Source: Rhizobium rosettiformans W3
GTDB lineage: Bacteria; Pseudomonadota; Alphaproteobacteria; Rhizobiales; Rhizobiaceae
Length of the DNA: 64,000 nt
Assembly (NCBI RefSeq): GCF_004912135.1
Contig: NZ_STGU01000005.1
Coordinates: forward strand, 124,001 to 188,000
Direction: 5' to 3'
Each line of letters starts with the position of its first letter. Position 1 is the first letter of the stretch. The position numbers and the translations under genes are program-made. Below the pieces are notes generated by a model that did not search any database, was not told the DNA's origin, and was given only the letters and a program-made list of their open reading frames with translations. Below, piece by piece: positions 55,739-64,000 of the stretch.

Positions 55739-56953
55739 TTACCGATCGAGCAGCATCACCGGCACGAGTTCGCCGGCGTCCGCCGCTGGCGCATGCGGCG
55801 GGCGCACGATCAGGCAGTCGGACTGCGAGAAGATCCGCATCATCGAGGAATCCTGCTTGCCGAAGCTCTCGACCCGCCGAATGCCGTCATTGGCGTCAGA
55901 GAGCCGCGCACGCACATAGTCCTGCCGCTTGTCGTTGACGGGCAGGGCATTGACCAGACGCGCAGTGGTCATGCGCTCCCGGACCTTCTGGCGCCCGAGA
56001 TGCGCGAGAAGTGGTTCCAGGAACAGCAGGCCGCAGACGAGGCTCGAGATCGGATTGCCGGGAAGGCCGAGCACCTGCATGCCGTCCAGCCGCCCGACCA
56101 TCAGCGGCTTGCCAGGTCGCATGGCGATCCGCCAGAAATCGAGCTGCATGCCGGCGGCGACGAGTGTCGACTGCACGAGATCATGATCGCCGACCGAAGC
56201 GCCACCCAGCGTCACCAGCACGTCGACGCCGCTGGACCGCGCGCGCTCTATCGCCTGATGCAGAAGTTCACGGTCATCGGGGACGATCCCGAGATCGAGC
56301 ACCTCTGCTTGATTGTCACGCGCAAGAGCGGCAATGCCGAATGTGTTCGAACCGATGATCTGGCTCGGGCCGGGTTGGCTGCCGGGCGGCACCAGCTCGT
56401 CTCCGGTCGCGAGGATCGCGACACGCGGCCGCCGATAGACGGAGAGCGTCGCGTGGTTCATGGCTGCCGAAAGCGTCAGATGCCGATAGTCGAGCTGGAC
56501 ACCGGCGGAGAGTGCGGCATCGCCCTCAGCGAAGTCCTGCCCCCGCGGCCTGATATGTCGTCCGGCACTAACCGCAAAGGTCGTGCGGATGCGTCCATCG
56601 TCGAGTTTTTCTGCATCTTCCTGCAGGAGAATGCTGTCGGCACCCGAGGGAACGGGGGCCCCGGTGAAGATGCGGACGGCCTGTCCGGGTCCCACTTCGC
56701 CGGCATAGCCATGCCCCGCCGCCGATTCTCCGATGACCGTCAGGATCGATCCGATCCCCGCCGCGTCGGACGCGCGAAGGGCATAACCGTCCATGGCGGA
56801 GGCATCAAAGGGAGGCTGGGTCAGGCGCGACTTGAGGTCTGCTGCAAGCACTCGTCCGTTGGCCTCGTGCAGCGGAACCTCTTGCCTGTCGCTGATCGGA
56901 ACGGCGGCAGCCAAAAGCCGTGCCAATGCATCTTCGACCGGCAGAAGCGACAT
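55739..56953 (-). CDS. moeA: molybdopterin molybdenumtransferase MoeA
   Basis: 404-residue enzyme inserting molybdate into adenylyl-molybdopterin. Domain order is normal: DASAMDGYALRASDA near residue 48, VRIFTGAPVPSGADSILLQED, RVAILATGDELVPPG in the MPT-binding domain, LVTLGGASVGDHDLVQSTL, and GLPGNPISSLV. Last gene of ppiD-trpD-trpC-moaC-moeA; starts within the moaC stop codon (1-nt overlap). Confidence 0.96.
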   Translation of the reverse strand: MSLLPVEDALARLLAAAVPISDRQEVPLHEANGRVLAADLKSRLTQPPFDASAMDGYALRASDAAGIGSILTVIGESAAGHGYAGEVGPGQAVRIFTGAPVPSGADSILLQEDAEKLDDGRIRTTFAVSAGRHIRPRGQDFAEGDAALSAGVQLDYRHLTLSAAMNHATLSVYRRPRVAILATGDELVPPGSQPGPSQIIGSNTFGIAALARDNQAEVLDLGIVPDDRELLHQAIERARSSGVDVLVTLGGASVGDHDLVQSTLVAAGMQLDFWRIAMRPGKPLMVGRLDGMQVLGLPGNPISSLVCGLLFLEPLLAHLGRQKVRERMTTARLVNALPVNDKRQDYVRARLSDANDGIRRVESFGKQDSSMMRIFSQSDCLIVRPPHAPAADAGELVPVMLLDR

Positions 56954-57450
56954 CAGACCCGCTCCGGATGGCGGAAGTCACCGGATTTGCCGCCGCTCTT
57001 TTCCAAGACCCGGATACCGCCGATTTCCATGGTCTTGTCGACGGCTTTTGCCATGTCATAGATCGTCAGGCAGGTAACGGAGACAGCTGTCAGCGCCTCC
57101 ATCTCGACGCCGGTCTTGCCGGTGAGCTTGACCGTGGCCTCCACCCGCAGGCCGGGCAAATCAGGTTCCTCGACGATATCGAGGGTCACTTTCGAGAGCA
57201 TCAGCGGATGACACAGTGGGATCAGATTGGACGTCTGCTTGGCGGCCATGATGCCGGCGATCCGGGCGGTGCCGATGACATCGCCCTTCTTGGCATTGCC
57301 GTCGCGAATGACCGCAAGGGTCTCCGGCTTCATCCTGACAAAGCCTTCGGCCACGGCCACACGAACCGTGTCATCCTTGGCCGACACATCGACCATATGC
57401 GCCTCGCCAGACGCGCCGATATGTGTCAGGCCTTTTGCCTCGCCATTCAT
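56953..57450 (-). CDS. moaC: cyclic pyranopterin monophosphate synthase MoaC
   Basis: 165-residue enzyme of the first step of molybdenum cofactor synthesis. Motifs [18 protein letters not shown] at the start, [12 protein letters not shown] and [20 protein letters not shown], the last with conserved Asp/Lys nearby. Overlaps trpC by 4 nt (ATGA) and moeA by 1 nt. The pairing with tryptophan genes is a known alphaproteobacterial arrangement. Confidence 0.97.
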   Translation of the reverse strand: MNGEAKGLTHIGASGEAHMVDVSAKDDTVRVAVAEGFVRMKPETLAVIRDGNAKKGDVIGTARIAGIMAAKQTSNLIPLCHPLMLSKVTLDIVEEPDLPGLRVEATVKLTGKTGVEMEALTAVSVTCLTIYDMAKAVDKTMEIGGIRVLEKSGGKSGDFRHPERV

Positions 57451-58262
57451 TCCGCCGCCAATGCGCCGGGCTTGCCGGTCAGCAGCATGCGCGTGGCCTG
57501 GGCGACGTCGTCCTTGCGCATCAGGCTTTCGCCGACGAGGAAGGTCGTGATGCCGGAGGCCTGCAGGCGCTGGCAGTCTTCATAGGTGAAGATGCCGCTT
57601 TCACCGACGAGCAGGCGATCCGCCGGCACCATCGGCGCCAGTTCTTCGCTGACGGTGAGGCTGACGTCGAAGGTGCGAAGGTTGCGATTGTTGATGCCGA
57701 CCAGCGGCGACTTGAGCTTAAGGGCCCGCTCCATCTCTTCGGCGTCATGCACTTCAACGAGCACATCCATGCCGAGCTCGAAAGCAACGCCTTCGAGTTC
57801 AGCGGCTTCATCGTCAGAGAGCGACGCCATGATCAGCAGGATGCAATCGCCGCCCCAGGCGCGTGCCTCGTAAACCTGATAGGCATCGAACATGAAGTCC
57901 TTGCGCAGCGCGGGGAGCGCACAGGCCTGGCGGGCCGCAGTGAGAAATTCCGGCGCACCCTGAAAGCTCGGCTTGTCGGTTAGGACAGACAGGCAGGCGG
58001 CACCACCGGCCTCATAGGCGGCGGCGAGGGACGGTGGATCGAAATCGGGGCGGATCAGCCCTTTCGAAGGGCTCGCCTTCTTGATCTCGGCGATCAGTCC
58101 GAAGCGACCCTCATCGCGGGCACGAACCAGCGCACGGTGAAAACCGCGTGGCGCCTCCTGGGCGTCGATCCGGTCCTTGAGTTCGGACAAAGACACGGCC
58201 GCCTTCGCGGCAGCGATTTCTTCCCGCTTGTAGGTTTCGATGCGCTTCAGGATGTCGGTCAT
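57447..58262 (-). CDS. trpC: indole-3-glycerol phosphate synthase
   Basis: 271-residue TIM-barrel enzyme of tryptophan synthesis. Motifs: [20 protein letters not shown] with the catalytic Lys/Glu, [37 protein letters not shown] and [12 protein letters not shown]. Monofunctional (no PRAI fusion). 9-nt gap after trpD. Confidence 0.97.
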   Translation of the reverse strand: MTDILKRIETYKREEIAAAKAAVSLSELKDRIDAQEAPRGFHRALVRARDEGRFGLIAEIKKASPSKGLIRPDFDPPSLAAAYEAGGAACLSVLTDKPSFQGAPEFLTAARQACALPALRKDFMFDAYQVYEARAWGGDCILLIMASLSDDEAAELEGVAFELGMDVLVEVHDAEEMERALKLKSPLVGINNRNLRTFDVSLTVSEELAPMVPADRLLVGESGIFTYEDCQRLQASGITTFLVGESLMRKDDVAQATRMLLTGKPGALAAE

Positions 58263-58271
58263 GGTCTGAAC

Positions 58272-59294
58272 TTACCCCTGCGCGGCCGAATTGGAAATGG
58301 TGATCAGCGTCTCGAGTGCACGCGCGGCACTGCCCGTGTCGAGCGACTGGCTGGCGAGATGCATGCCCTCGGTCACGTCCTTGGCCTTGCCGGCAACGAT
58401 CAGCGATGCGGCTGCATTGCAGAGGGCGACATCCCGATAGGGCGTTTTGGCCCCGCCAAGAACGTCGCGAAGGGCTGCTGCGTTCACAGCGCCGTCGCCA
58501 CCGCGAATGGCATCGAGCGAGACGGTCTCGACGCCGAAATCATCGGGTGTGAGTTCGAAGCTGCGAATTTCGCCGTCCTTCAGCTCAGCGACCTGGCTCG
58601 GTCCCGTGGTGGTGATCTCGTCGAGACCACTGCCATGCACGACCCAGGCGCTGGTCAGGCCCAGATCCCTGAGGGCCTCGGCACCGGGGATCAGCCACTC
58701 GGGCGAGTAGACGCCGAAGAGCTGCTTTTTCACGCGGGCAGGGCTCGAAAGCGGGCCGACAATGTTGAAGATGGTGCGTGCACCGAGTTCCACGCGAGCA
58801 GGGCCGACATGGCGCATCGCCGGATGATGCAGCTGCGCAAACATGAAGCCGATCCCGGCCTCGCGGATGCAGCGCGAGATCATGTCCGGCTCGATGTCGA
58901 GCTTGACGCCGAGTTGCGACAGTGCATCCGCCGTCCCCGATTTCGAGCTCAGGGCGCGATTGCCGTGCTTGGCAACGGGCACGCCGGCGCCGGCAACGAT
59001 CAGCGCAGCCAGCGTCGAGATGTTGTAGGTATTGGTGCCATCGCCACCGGTGCCCACAATGTCGATTGCATCGTCCGGTGCATCCACCGGCACCATCTTC
59101 TGCCGCATGATAGACACGGCGCCGGCGATCTCGTCGACGGTCTCGCCGCGCACGCGCAGGCCCATCAGGAAGCCGCCGACCTGGGCCATGCTGGCTTCGC
59201 CCGACATCAGGATCTCGAAAGCGTCGCTCGCCTCCTGCCGCGTGAGCGGCTGGCGGGTGGCGATCTTGGCGATGAAGGGCTTCAACCCGGACAT
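58272..59294 (-). CDS. trpD: anthranilate phosphoribosyltransferase
   Basis: 340-residue enzyme of tryptophan synthesis. PRPP-binding [37 protein letters not shown] and the downstream [23 protein letters not shown]. Stand-alone, not fused to TrpG. Translation probably coupled loosely to ppiD (25-nt gap). Confidence 0.97.
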   Translation of the reverse strand: MSGLKPFIAKIATRQPLTRQEASDAFEILMSGEASMAQVGGFLMGLRVRGETVDEIAGAVSIMRQKMVPVDAPDDAIDIVGTGGDGTNTYNISTLAALIVAGAGVPVAKHGNRALSSKSGTADALSQLGVKLDIEPDMISRCIREAGIGFMFAQLHHPAMRHVGPARVELGARTIFNIVGPLSSPARVKKQLFGVYSPEWLIPGAEALRDLGLTSAWVVHGSGLDEITTTGPSQVAELKDGEIRSFELTPDDFGVETVSLDAIRGGDGAVNAAALRDVLGGAKTPYRDVALCNAAASLIVAGKAKDVTEGMHLASQSLDTGSAARALETLITISNSAAQG

Positions 59295-59319
59295 TCTACA
59301 GCTCCCCCTCTGGCCGGAC

Positions 59320-61209
59320 TTATCGGACGATCGCCTGCTGGGCCAGCGCCTGATTGATGGTCACGCCGTATTCCGACTGCAACTGCCCCACCATCTGGTC
59401 GAGGATGTCGTCACCGGCCGCATTGGCAACCTGGGCGATCTGCGCATCGTCCGTGAGCGGCACGCCGCCCGTGGGCTGATCACGCACGGCAGTCACCGTG
59501 AGCAGGATCTGCGTGGAGGGATCCGCGCCGGATGCCGTGGCAACCGTGCCCTGCGGGCCGGAGAAAGCCGCCGTGACCGCGGTCGGGCCGAGCACCGCGT
59601 CCTCGCTGCGGCGGGTAATGCCCGCTTTGCTTTCGACGGCGAGGCCGAGTTCGGTCGCGATATCCTCGAGCTTTTCGCCGTCGGCGATGCGCTTGCGCAG
59701 GCTCTCCGCCTTGGCGCCGAGCGCTATGCGCTGCTGCTCGGCAGTCCAGTCGGCGACAGCCTTCTCGCGCACTTCCGCGAGTTCCCGGTCACGCTCCGGC
59801 TTGATATCGGTGACTTCGAACCAGATGAAGCCGTTGCTGCCCATGTTGACCGGCAGCGCCTCGACGCCGATCTCCGTGCGGAACACCTCCGTCAGCAGCT
59901 TGTCACGCTCCGGAATGCCGGCGACCTCTGTCTCGCGGTTGTCGAGGCCGCGGCGATCGATGTCCGTAACCGTCGATGTCGTCAGCTTCAGCTGGTCGGC
60001 GGCTTCCTTGAGCGTCGAGCCACCGGCACGCAGGTCTTCGAACTGGTCATGGACGGCGGTGAGGTCCGCGATCGCGGCAGATTCGGCAAGCGCTTCGCGG
60101 ATCTGTTCCTTGACCTCTTCGAGCGGCTGCGTGCGGCCTTCCTTGATGTTGGTGATCCGCAGGATGACGGGCCCAAGAGCACCTTCGACCACCGGCGTCG
60201 TGCCGCCCTCGGTCGTCACGGCAAAGGCTGCTTCGGCGAGAGCCGGGTCGGGGAGGCGGTCTCGGGTGAAATCACCCAGCAGCACGTCGCCGGCCGTCTT
60301 GCCCTGGTCTGCGACCAGCTGGTCGAAGCTGGTGCCGTTCTGCAGTTCCTGCAGGGCGGCTTCCGCCATTTCGCGGCTTTCGAACGAGAGCTGCTCGATC
60401 GTACGGGTGCCGGCAATCTCATAGGAGGACTTGCGGCGCTCATAGTCTTCCCGGATCTGCTCCTCGGTGATGGCAGCCGTATCGGCGATGTCGGAAGGCT
60501 CGAGCTTCACATAGTTGAAGCTGCGATATTCCGGCGCGCGATAGCCGGACTTGGTGGTCTCGAACCAGGCGGCGAGCGTTGCGTCGTCGGGTGCCTTGAC
60601 CGGCTCGATATTGGCGTTGGTCAGCAGCAGATAGTTGATGTCGCGGTTTTCGTAACGATAGGTCTTGAGCGCATCGACCAGCACCTTCGGTGCGACGAAA
60701 CCGTCAGCCGTGGCGTCGACGATCTGGCTCCTGATGGCGACCTTCGAACGCTCTTCGATATAGTCGTCCTCGCGCAGACCTGCGCTCCGCAGGCGAGACG
60801 AGAAGAGGGCGCGATCGAAATTGCCGGCCGCGTTCTTGAAAGCCGGATCGTCGGCAATCAGCTGAGCGAGGCGGTCCTGGGACAGGCCGAGATTCATGTC
60901 GGCCGCGAGCTGGTCAAGAGCCGCGCCGGCGGCAAGCTGCGAGAACACCTGCGCCTCGATGCCGAAGGCACGTGCCTGTTCGGTGGTGAGCTGCATCCCG
61001 AACCGGCTGCTCATGTCCGCGACCTGCCGCTGATAGGCGAAAGCGAAGTCGTTGGACGAGACGGTCTGGTCACCCACGGCAACCACGGTATCCGACGTAT
61101 TGCTGAACAGCGAGGCAGAGACGCCCCAGACGCCGAAGGATACGACGAGCAGCAAGAGCAAGATCTTGGCGAACAGGGTTTGGGAAGCTTTTCTCAAGAA
61201 GACGAGCAT
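59320..61209 (-). CDS. SurA/PpiD-like peptidylprolyl isomerase
   Basis: 629-residue membrane-anchored chaperone. One N-terminal membrane helix ([20 protein letters not shown]), a large SurA_N-like helical region, and a parvulin-type PPIase domain at about 245-365 (region with [17 protein letters not shown] after it). Periplasmic, acting at the SecYEG exit for outer-membrane proteins. In E. coli the parvulin domain of PpiD is inactive; activity here is not certain. First gene of the trp-moa operon. Confidence 0.9.
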   Translation of the reverse strand: MLVFLRKASQTLFAKILLLLLVVSFGVWGVSASLFSNTSDTVVAVGDQTVSSNDFAFAYQRQVADMSSRFGMQLTTEQARAFGIEAQVFSQLAAGAALDQLAADMNLGLSQDRLAQLIADDPAFKNAAGNFDRALFSSRLRSAGLREDDYIEERSKVAIRSQIVDATADGFVAPKVLVDALKTYRYENRDINYLLLTNANIEPVKAPDDATLAAWFETTKSGYRAPEYRSFNYVKLEPSDIADTAAITEEQIREDYERRKSSYEIAGTRTIEQLSFESREMAEAALQELQNGTSFDQLVADQGKTAGDVLLGDFTRDRLPDPALAEAAFAVTTEGGTTPVVEGALGPVILRITNIKEGRTQPLEEVKEQIREALAESAAIADLTAVHDQFEDLRAGGSTLKEAADQLKLTTSTVTDIDRRGLDNRETEVAGIPERDKLLTEVFRTEIGVEALPVNMGSNGFIWFEVTDIKPERDRELAEVREKAVADWTAEQQRIALGAKAESLRKRIADGEKLEDIATELGLAVESKAGITRRSEDAVLGPTAVTAAFSGPQGTVATASGADPSTQILLTVTAVRDQPTGGVPLTDDAQIAQVANAAGDDILDQMVGQLQSEYGVTINQALAQQAIVR

Positions 61210-61369
61210 CGGGACGCATAAACCTCATTGTAAATCTTCGTCCGGGACGAAGCAGGTTGACTTCCTTAGAACAAAGCTTTCGGGAATTGAAGGCGTGGAG
61301 CGGTGAAATGCGGATCCATCACGGGGAGTTTGACCGGCTTGAGCCCGAAAAGGATCTGTTCGAGCCCCG

Positions 61370-61401
61370 AAACGAAAGAAGGCCGGGCAGAGCCGGCCTT
61401 C
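61370..61401 (-). terminator. terminator of gltA
   Basis: 9-bp perfect stem GAAGGCCGG / CCGGCCTTC with a 6-nt loop. On the minus strand TTTCGTTT follows, 27 nt after the gltA stop. Confidence 0.75.
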
Positions 61402-61427
61402 TCGATGTGTCAGAATGTGGGATGGAC

Positions 61428-62717
61428 TCAGCGGTCCGAGAGCGGCTTGTAGTCGCGCTTCGGGGCGCCGGTGTAGAGCTGGCGCGGACGACCGATACGC
61501 TGCTGCGGATCTTCGATCATTTCGTTCCACTGCGCGATCCAGCCGACGGTGCGGGCGAGCGCGAAGAGAACGGTGAACATGGTCGTGGGGAAGCCGAGCG
61601 CACGCAGCGTGATGCCGGAGTAGAAGTCGACGTTCGGGTAGAGCTTCTTCTCGATGAAGTAGGGGTCGTTGAGCGCGATCTTCTCGAGCTCGAGCGCCAC
61701 CTTCATCAGCGGGTCGTCGCCGTGACCGGTCGCTTCCAGAACCTCATACATCGTCTTCTGCATGATCTTGGCGCGCGGGTCATAGTTCTTGTAGACCCGG
61801 TGGCCGAAGCCCATCAGGCGGAACGGATCGTTCTTGTCCTTGGCCTTGGCGATATATTCCGGGATGCGGTCGACCGAGCCGATTTCCATCAGCATGTTGA
61901 GAGCCGCCTCGTTCGCACCACCATGGGCAGGACCCCAGAGGCAGGCGATGCCGGCTGCGATGCAGGCGAACGGGTTCGCACCCGACGAACCGGCGAGGCG
62001 CACCGTCGAGGTCGATGCATTCTGCTCGTGATCGGCATGCAGGATGAAGATGCGGTCCATGGCGCGCGCCAGAACCGGGTTCACCTTGTATTCTTCGCAA
62101 GGCACGGCGAAGCACATGCGCAGGAAGTTGGAGGCGTAGTCGAGGTCGTTCTTCGGGTAAACGAATGGCTGGCCGACGTGATACTTGTAGGCCATCGCGG
62201 CGATCGTCGGCATCTTGGCGATCATGCGCAGCGAGGCGACCATGCGCTGATGCGGATCGGTGATGTCGGTCGAGTCGTGGTAGAAGGCGGAGAGCGCGCC
62301 GACGGTGCCGACCATGACAGCCATCGGATGGGCGTCACGACGATAACCGGAGAAGAACTTGGTCATCTGCTCGTGCACCATGGTGTGGTGCGTGACGCGA
62401 TAGTCGAAGTCCTTCTTCTGCGCTGCCGTCGGCAGTTCGCCGTAGAGCAGGAGGTAGCAGACTTCCAGGAAGTCGCCCTTTTCGGCAAGCTGCTCGATCG
62501 GATAGCCGCGGTGCAGAAGCGTGCCTTCGTCGCCGTCGATATAGGTGATCTTGGACTCGCAGGATGCCGTGGACGTAAAGCCCGGATCGTAGGTAAACGT
62601 ACCCGTGTGCTTGTAAAGGGCGCCGATGTCGATGACGTCAGGGCCGATCGTGCCGGCCTTGACGCTCAGGTCGACCGTCTTGTCCCCGAGTTTCAAAGAA
62701 GCGCTTTTGTCCGTCAT
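61428..62717 (-). CDS. gltA: citrate synthase
   Basis: 429-residue type II citrate synthase of the TCA cycle. Motifs: [15 protein letters not shown] [19 protein letters not shown], catalytic His in [20 protein letters not shown] and [15 protein letters not shown], and [13 protein letters not shown] with a catalytic Asp downstream. ATG 62717 follows CGGAGGATC. It has its own promoter and terminator. In many rhizobia gltX is next to it; here comEC is. Confidence 0.97.
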   Translation of the reverse strand: MTDKSASLKLGDKTVDLSVKAGTIGPDVIDIGALYKHTGTFTYDPGFTSTASCESKITYIDGDEGTLLHRGYPIEQLAEKGDFLEVCYLLLYGELPTAAQKKDFDYRVTHHTMVHEQMTKFFSGYRRDAHPMAVMVGTVGALSAFYHDSTDITDPHQRMVASLRMIAKMPTIAAMAYKYHVGQPFVYPKNDLDYASNFLRMCFAVPCEEYKVNPVLARAMDRIFILHADHEQNASTSTVRLAGSSGANPFACIAAGIACLWGPAHGGANEAALNMLMEIGSVDRIPEYIAKAKDKNDPFRLMGFGHRVYKNYDPRAKIMQKTMYEVLEATGHGDDPLMKVALELEKIALNDPYFIEKKLYPNVDFYSGITLRALGFPTTMFTVLFALARTVGWIAQWNEMIEDPQQRIGRPRQLYTGAPKRDYKPLSDR

Positions 62718-62781
62718 GCTGATCCTCCGGTATTGGCGGGAAGGCGTCTTGAAAAAGCCGCCATCGGTTAAGCGTGTGATG

Positions 62782-62810
62782 TAGCTATATGATACCGAAG
62801 TTAATGCCAA
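62782..62810 (-). promoter_or_regulatory. candidate promoter for gltA
   Basis: On the minus strand TTGGCA and TAGCTA with 17-bp spacing, about 65 nt before the gltA start. Confidence 0.4.
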
Positions 62811-62854
62811 GCTATCCAAAGGGCAAATTGTGCGTCGCGAAAACGGCAACAATC

Positions 62855-62868
62855 GAACCGATCGGTTC
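62855..62868. promoter_or_regulatory. 14-bp perfect palindrome in the gltA-comEC region
   Basis: GAACCGATCGGTTC reads the same on both strands, about midway between the two divergent genes. It resembles an operator but does not fit the alphaproteobacterial LexA box (GTTC-N7-GTTC). Confidence 0.4.
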
Positions 62869-62982
62869 TAATCGTTTGAAGCCCGGATAGGCGGCAGAAT
62901 CGCTCCGCTCTACACGCTTTGATTGCTTTTGGTTTTGGCCTATCCTGGATGCGGATGGGGCGTGTCCGGCCGGGCAAACCAT

Positions 62983-64000
62983 ATGGTGGACGTGGCAGAA
63001 AGGCAGGGGGGCGGAGAGCTCGTGCCGGCGGAGAGGCTGGCGCGAACGGATAGCCTGCGCCCGCTTGATCCGCGACCACCACAACACCTCACCGGAGCCG
63101 GTCTGGTTGTAAAGGTCCGCGACCGTTTGGCGCGCCTGCACCTCGCCGTGAGACGGTCGGTGAGCGAGGAGGTGCACCATGGACATCTTTTCCTCTTCGT
63201 GCCCGTCTGCCTTGGTGCCGGTGCTGCACTCTGGTTCAGCATCGAGAGCCCGCCCGCGGCAATCGTCCTCGGCTCGGCCCTTGCACTTCTGGCGATCGCG
63301 TTTCTGCTTGCAGCCCGCGACACGGTTGTCCACGCGGCCGTTGGAGGTGCCTGTCTGCTTGTCGCGGGCATGCTATGCGCCGAATGGGAGACGCGACGGC
63401 TCGCGACCGTCATCCTCGATCAGCCACTGGTGACCACGGTATCGGGCGTCGTCGAGCGGAGAGAGCAGGGTGCAGCCGGGGAATGGCGTTACACGCTGAG
63501 GATCACGTCAACGGTGGATCCGACGGTGCGACGTCCCCCCTTGCGGGCAAACCTCTTGGCTCGCAGCAGACATGTCCCTGCCACCATCGGCGACCGCCTG
63601 ACCGGGCGGGCACGCCTGTCACCCCCATCGGGCCCCGCGCTTCCTGGCCTCAACGACTTCGCGTTTCAAAGCTATTTTTCCGGCATCGGCGCCGTCGGTT
63701 TCTTCCTGGGCCCGCCCAGGCGAGAGCCGGCAGACGCGGCCGTCGAGCCAAGTCTCTTCATCCGATTCGATGCTACACTTTTCTCGCTCAGAGACCGGAT
63801 ATCGAACCGCATTCGAAGCATCCTGCCCGGTGATCCCGGCGCCTTCGCAGCGTCGATCATCACGGGCGAACGCCGGTCCATGTCCGAGGAGGCGACGGAG
63901 GCTTTGCGGGTCTCCGGTCTCGCTCATATCACGGCGATCTCGGGCCTGAACATGGCGCTTGCGGCCGGGATTTTCTTCGTTGGACTTCGCGGGCTGCTCA
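62983..64000 (+). CDS. comEC: ComEC/Rec2 family DNA-uptake channel, 5' part
   Basis: 339 residues are visible before the window ends; the family is usually 700-800 residues. An N-terminal basic region (about 1-65) is followed by hydrophobic helices (FVPVCLGAGAALWF, ALALLAIAFLLAA, LLVAGMLCAEW), the periplasmic DUF4131/OB-like part with FSGIGAVGFF, and the start of the Competence domain, GLAHITAISGLNM at about residue 312. ATG 62983 is the first plausible start, without a strong ribosome site. Divergent from gltA. Confidence 0.9.
   Translation, partial: MVDVAERQGGGELVPAERLARTDSLRPLDPRPPQHLTGAGLVVKVRDRLARLHLAVRRSVSEEVHHGHLFLFVPVCLGAGAALWFSIESPPAAIVLGSALALLAIAFLLAARDTVVHAAVGGACLLVAGMLCAEWETRRLATVILDQPLVTTVSGVVERREQGAAGEWRYTLRITSTVDPTVRRPPLRANLLARSRHVPATIGDRLTGRARLSPPSGPALPGLNDFAFQSYFSGIGAVGFFLGPPRREPADAAVEPSLFIRFDATLFSLRDRISNRIRSILPGDPGAFAASIITGERRSMSEEATEALRVSGLAHITAISGLNMALAAGIFFVGLRGLL

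Noticed and set aside
59032..61221. 729-codon open frame opposite ppiD and trpD
   Set aside because: Antisense shadow: the reverse-strand genes are full-length and family-typical, while this frame shows no recognisable domain or ribosome site.
62855..62876. LexA box in the gltA-comEC region
   Set aside because: The spacing is wrong: alphaproteobacterial boxes are GTTC-N7-GTTC direct repeats, but here GAAC and GTTC form a palindrome with six bases between them.

Overview
This is a gene-dense, GC-rich stretch of chromosome from an alphaproteobacterium, most likely a member of the Rhizobiaceae (Rhizobium/Agrobacterium/Sinorhizobium relatives). The case rests on gene content and order: rpsB-tsf-pyrH-frr-uppS-cdsA-rseP-bamA-lpxD-fabZ-lpxA-lpxI-lpxB, clpS-clpA, hisI-folE next to a NifU-like scaffold and yidD, trpD-trpC-moaC-moeA, and tpiA-secG-pyrG. 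LpxI replaces LpxH, there is an EipB/DUF1849 protein, and a TTAA-N7-TTAAC CtrA-type box is present. I see no rRNA, tRNA, insertion sequence, prophage or CRISPR array. The window is core genome rather than an accessory island.

Layout. 0-11.9 kb: alpha/beta hydrolase, an odd crotonase homologue, cysE, DUF3126, a phasin, clpS-clpA, an AzlC/AzlD exporter with a tiny membrane protein, a HIT protein, a three-gene reverse operon (RidA, glycerophosphodiesterase, DUF482 acyltransferase) and EipB. 12-25.2 kb: a long forward block for translation (rpsB, tsf, pyrH, frr) and envelope building (uppS, cdsA, rseP, bamA, lpxD, fabZ, lpxA, lpxI, lpxB). Many of its genes overlap by 1-8 nt, which suggests translational coupling. 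25.2-29.9 kb: a zinc-homeostasis cluster (COG0523 GTPase, znuA, divergent znuC-znuB-zur) with three Zur-like palindromes.

29.9-39 kb is a mosaic of single genes: gamma carbonic anhydrase, an unknown 90-residue protein, a SPOR-tailed DD-carboxypeptidase, a one-TM unknown with a CtrA-like box, a periplasmic BTLCP cysteine peptidase, a double-PilZ protein, rhomboid protease, CBS protein, patatin, hisI and folE. 39-47.4 kb: Fe-S scaffold, yidD, DUF2267, thrS, an acyltransferase, an uncharacterised secreted repeat protein, nitroreductase/flavin reductase and DUF2336. 47.5-55.7 kb: AI-2E/PerM permease, parE, a secreted hydrolase, tpiA, secG, pyrG and a small possibly frameshifted gene. 55.7-64 kb: the reverse operon ppiD-trpD-trpC-moaC-moeA, gltA, and the 5' part of comEC running off the right edge.

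No whole new system stands out. The leads most worth checking are an intrinsic terminator on the + strand at 35.25 kb with no gene to serve (possible small RNA), the CtrA-like box beside an unknown membrane protein, the BTLCP/PilZ neighbourhood, a three-repeat secreted protein at 43.4 kb, the split gene at 55.3-55.7 kb, the palindrome between gltA and comEC, and a crotonase lacking both catalytic glutamates.
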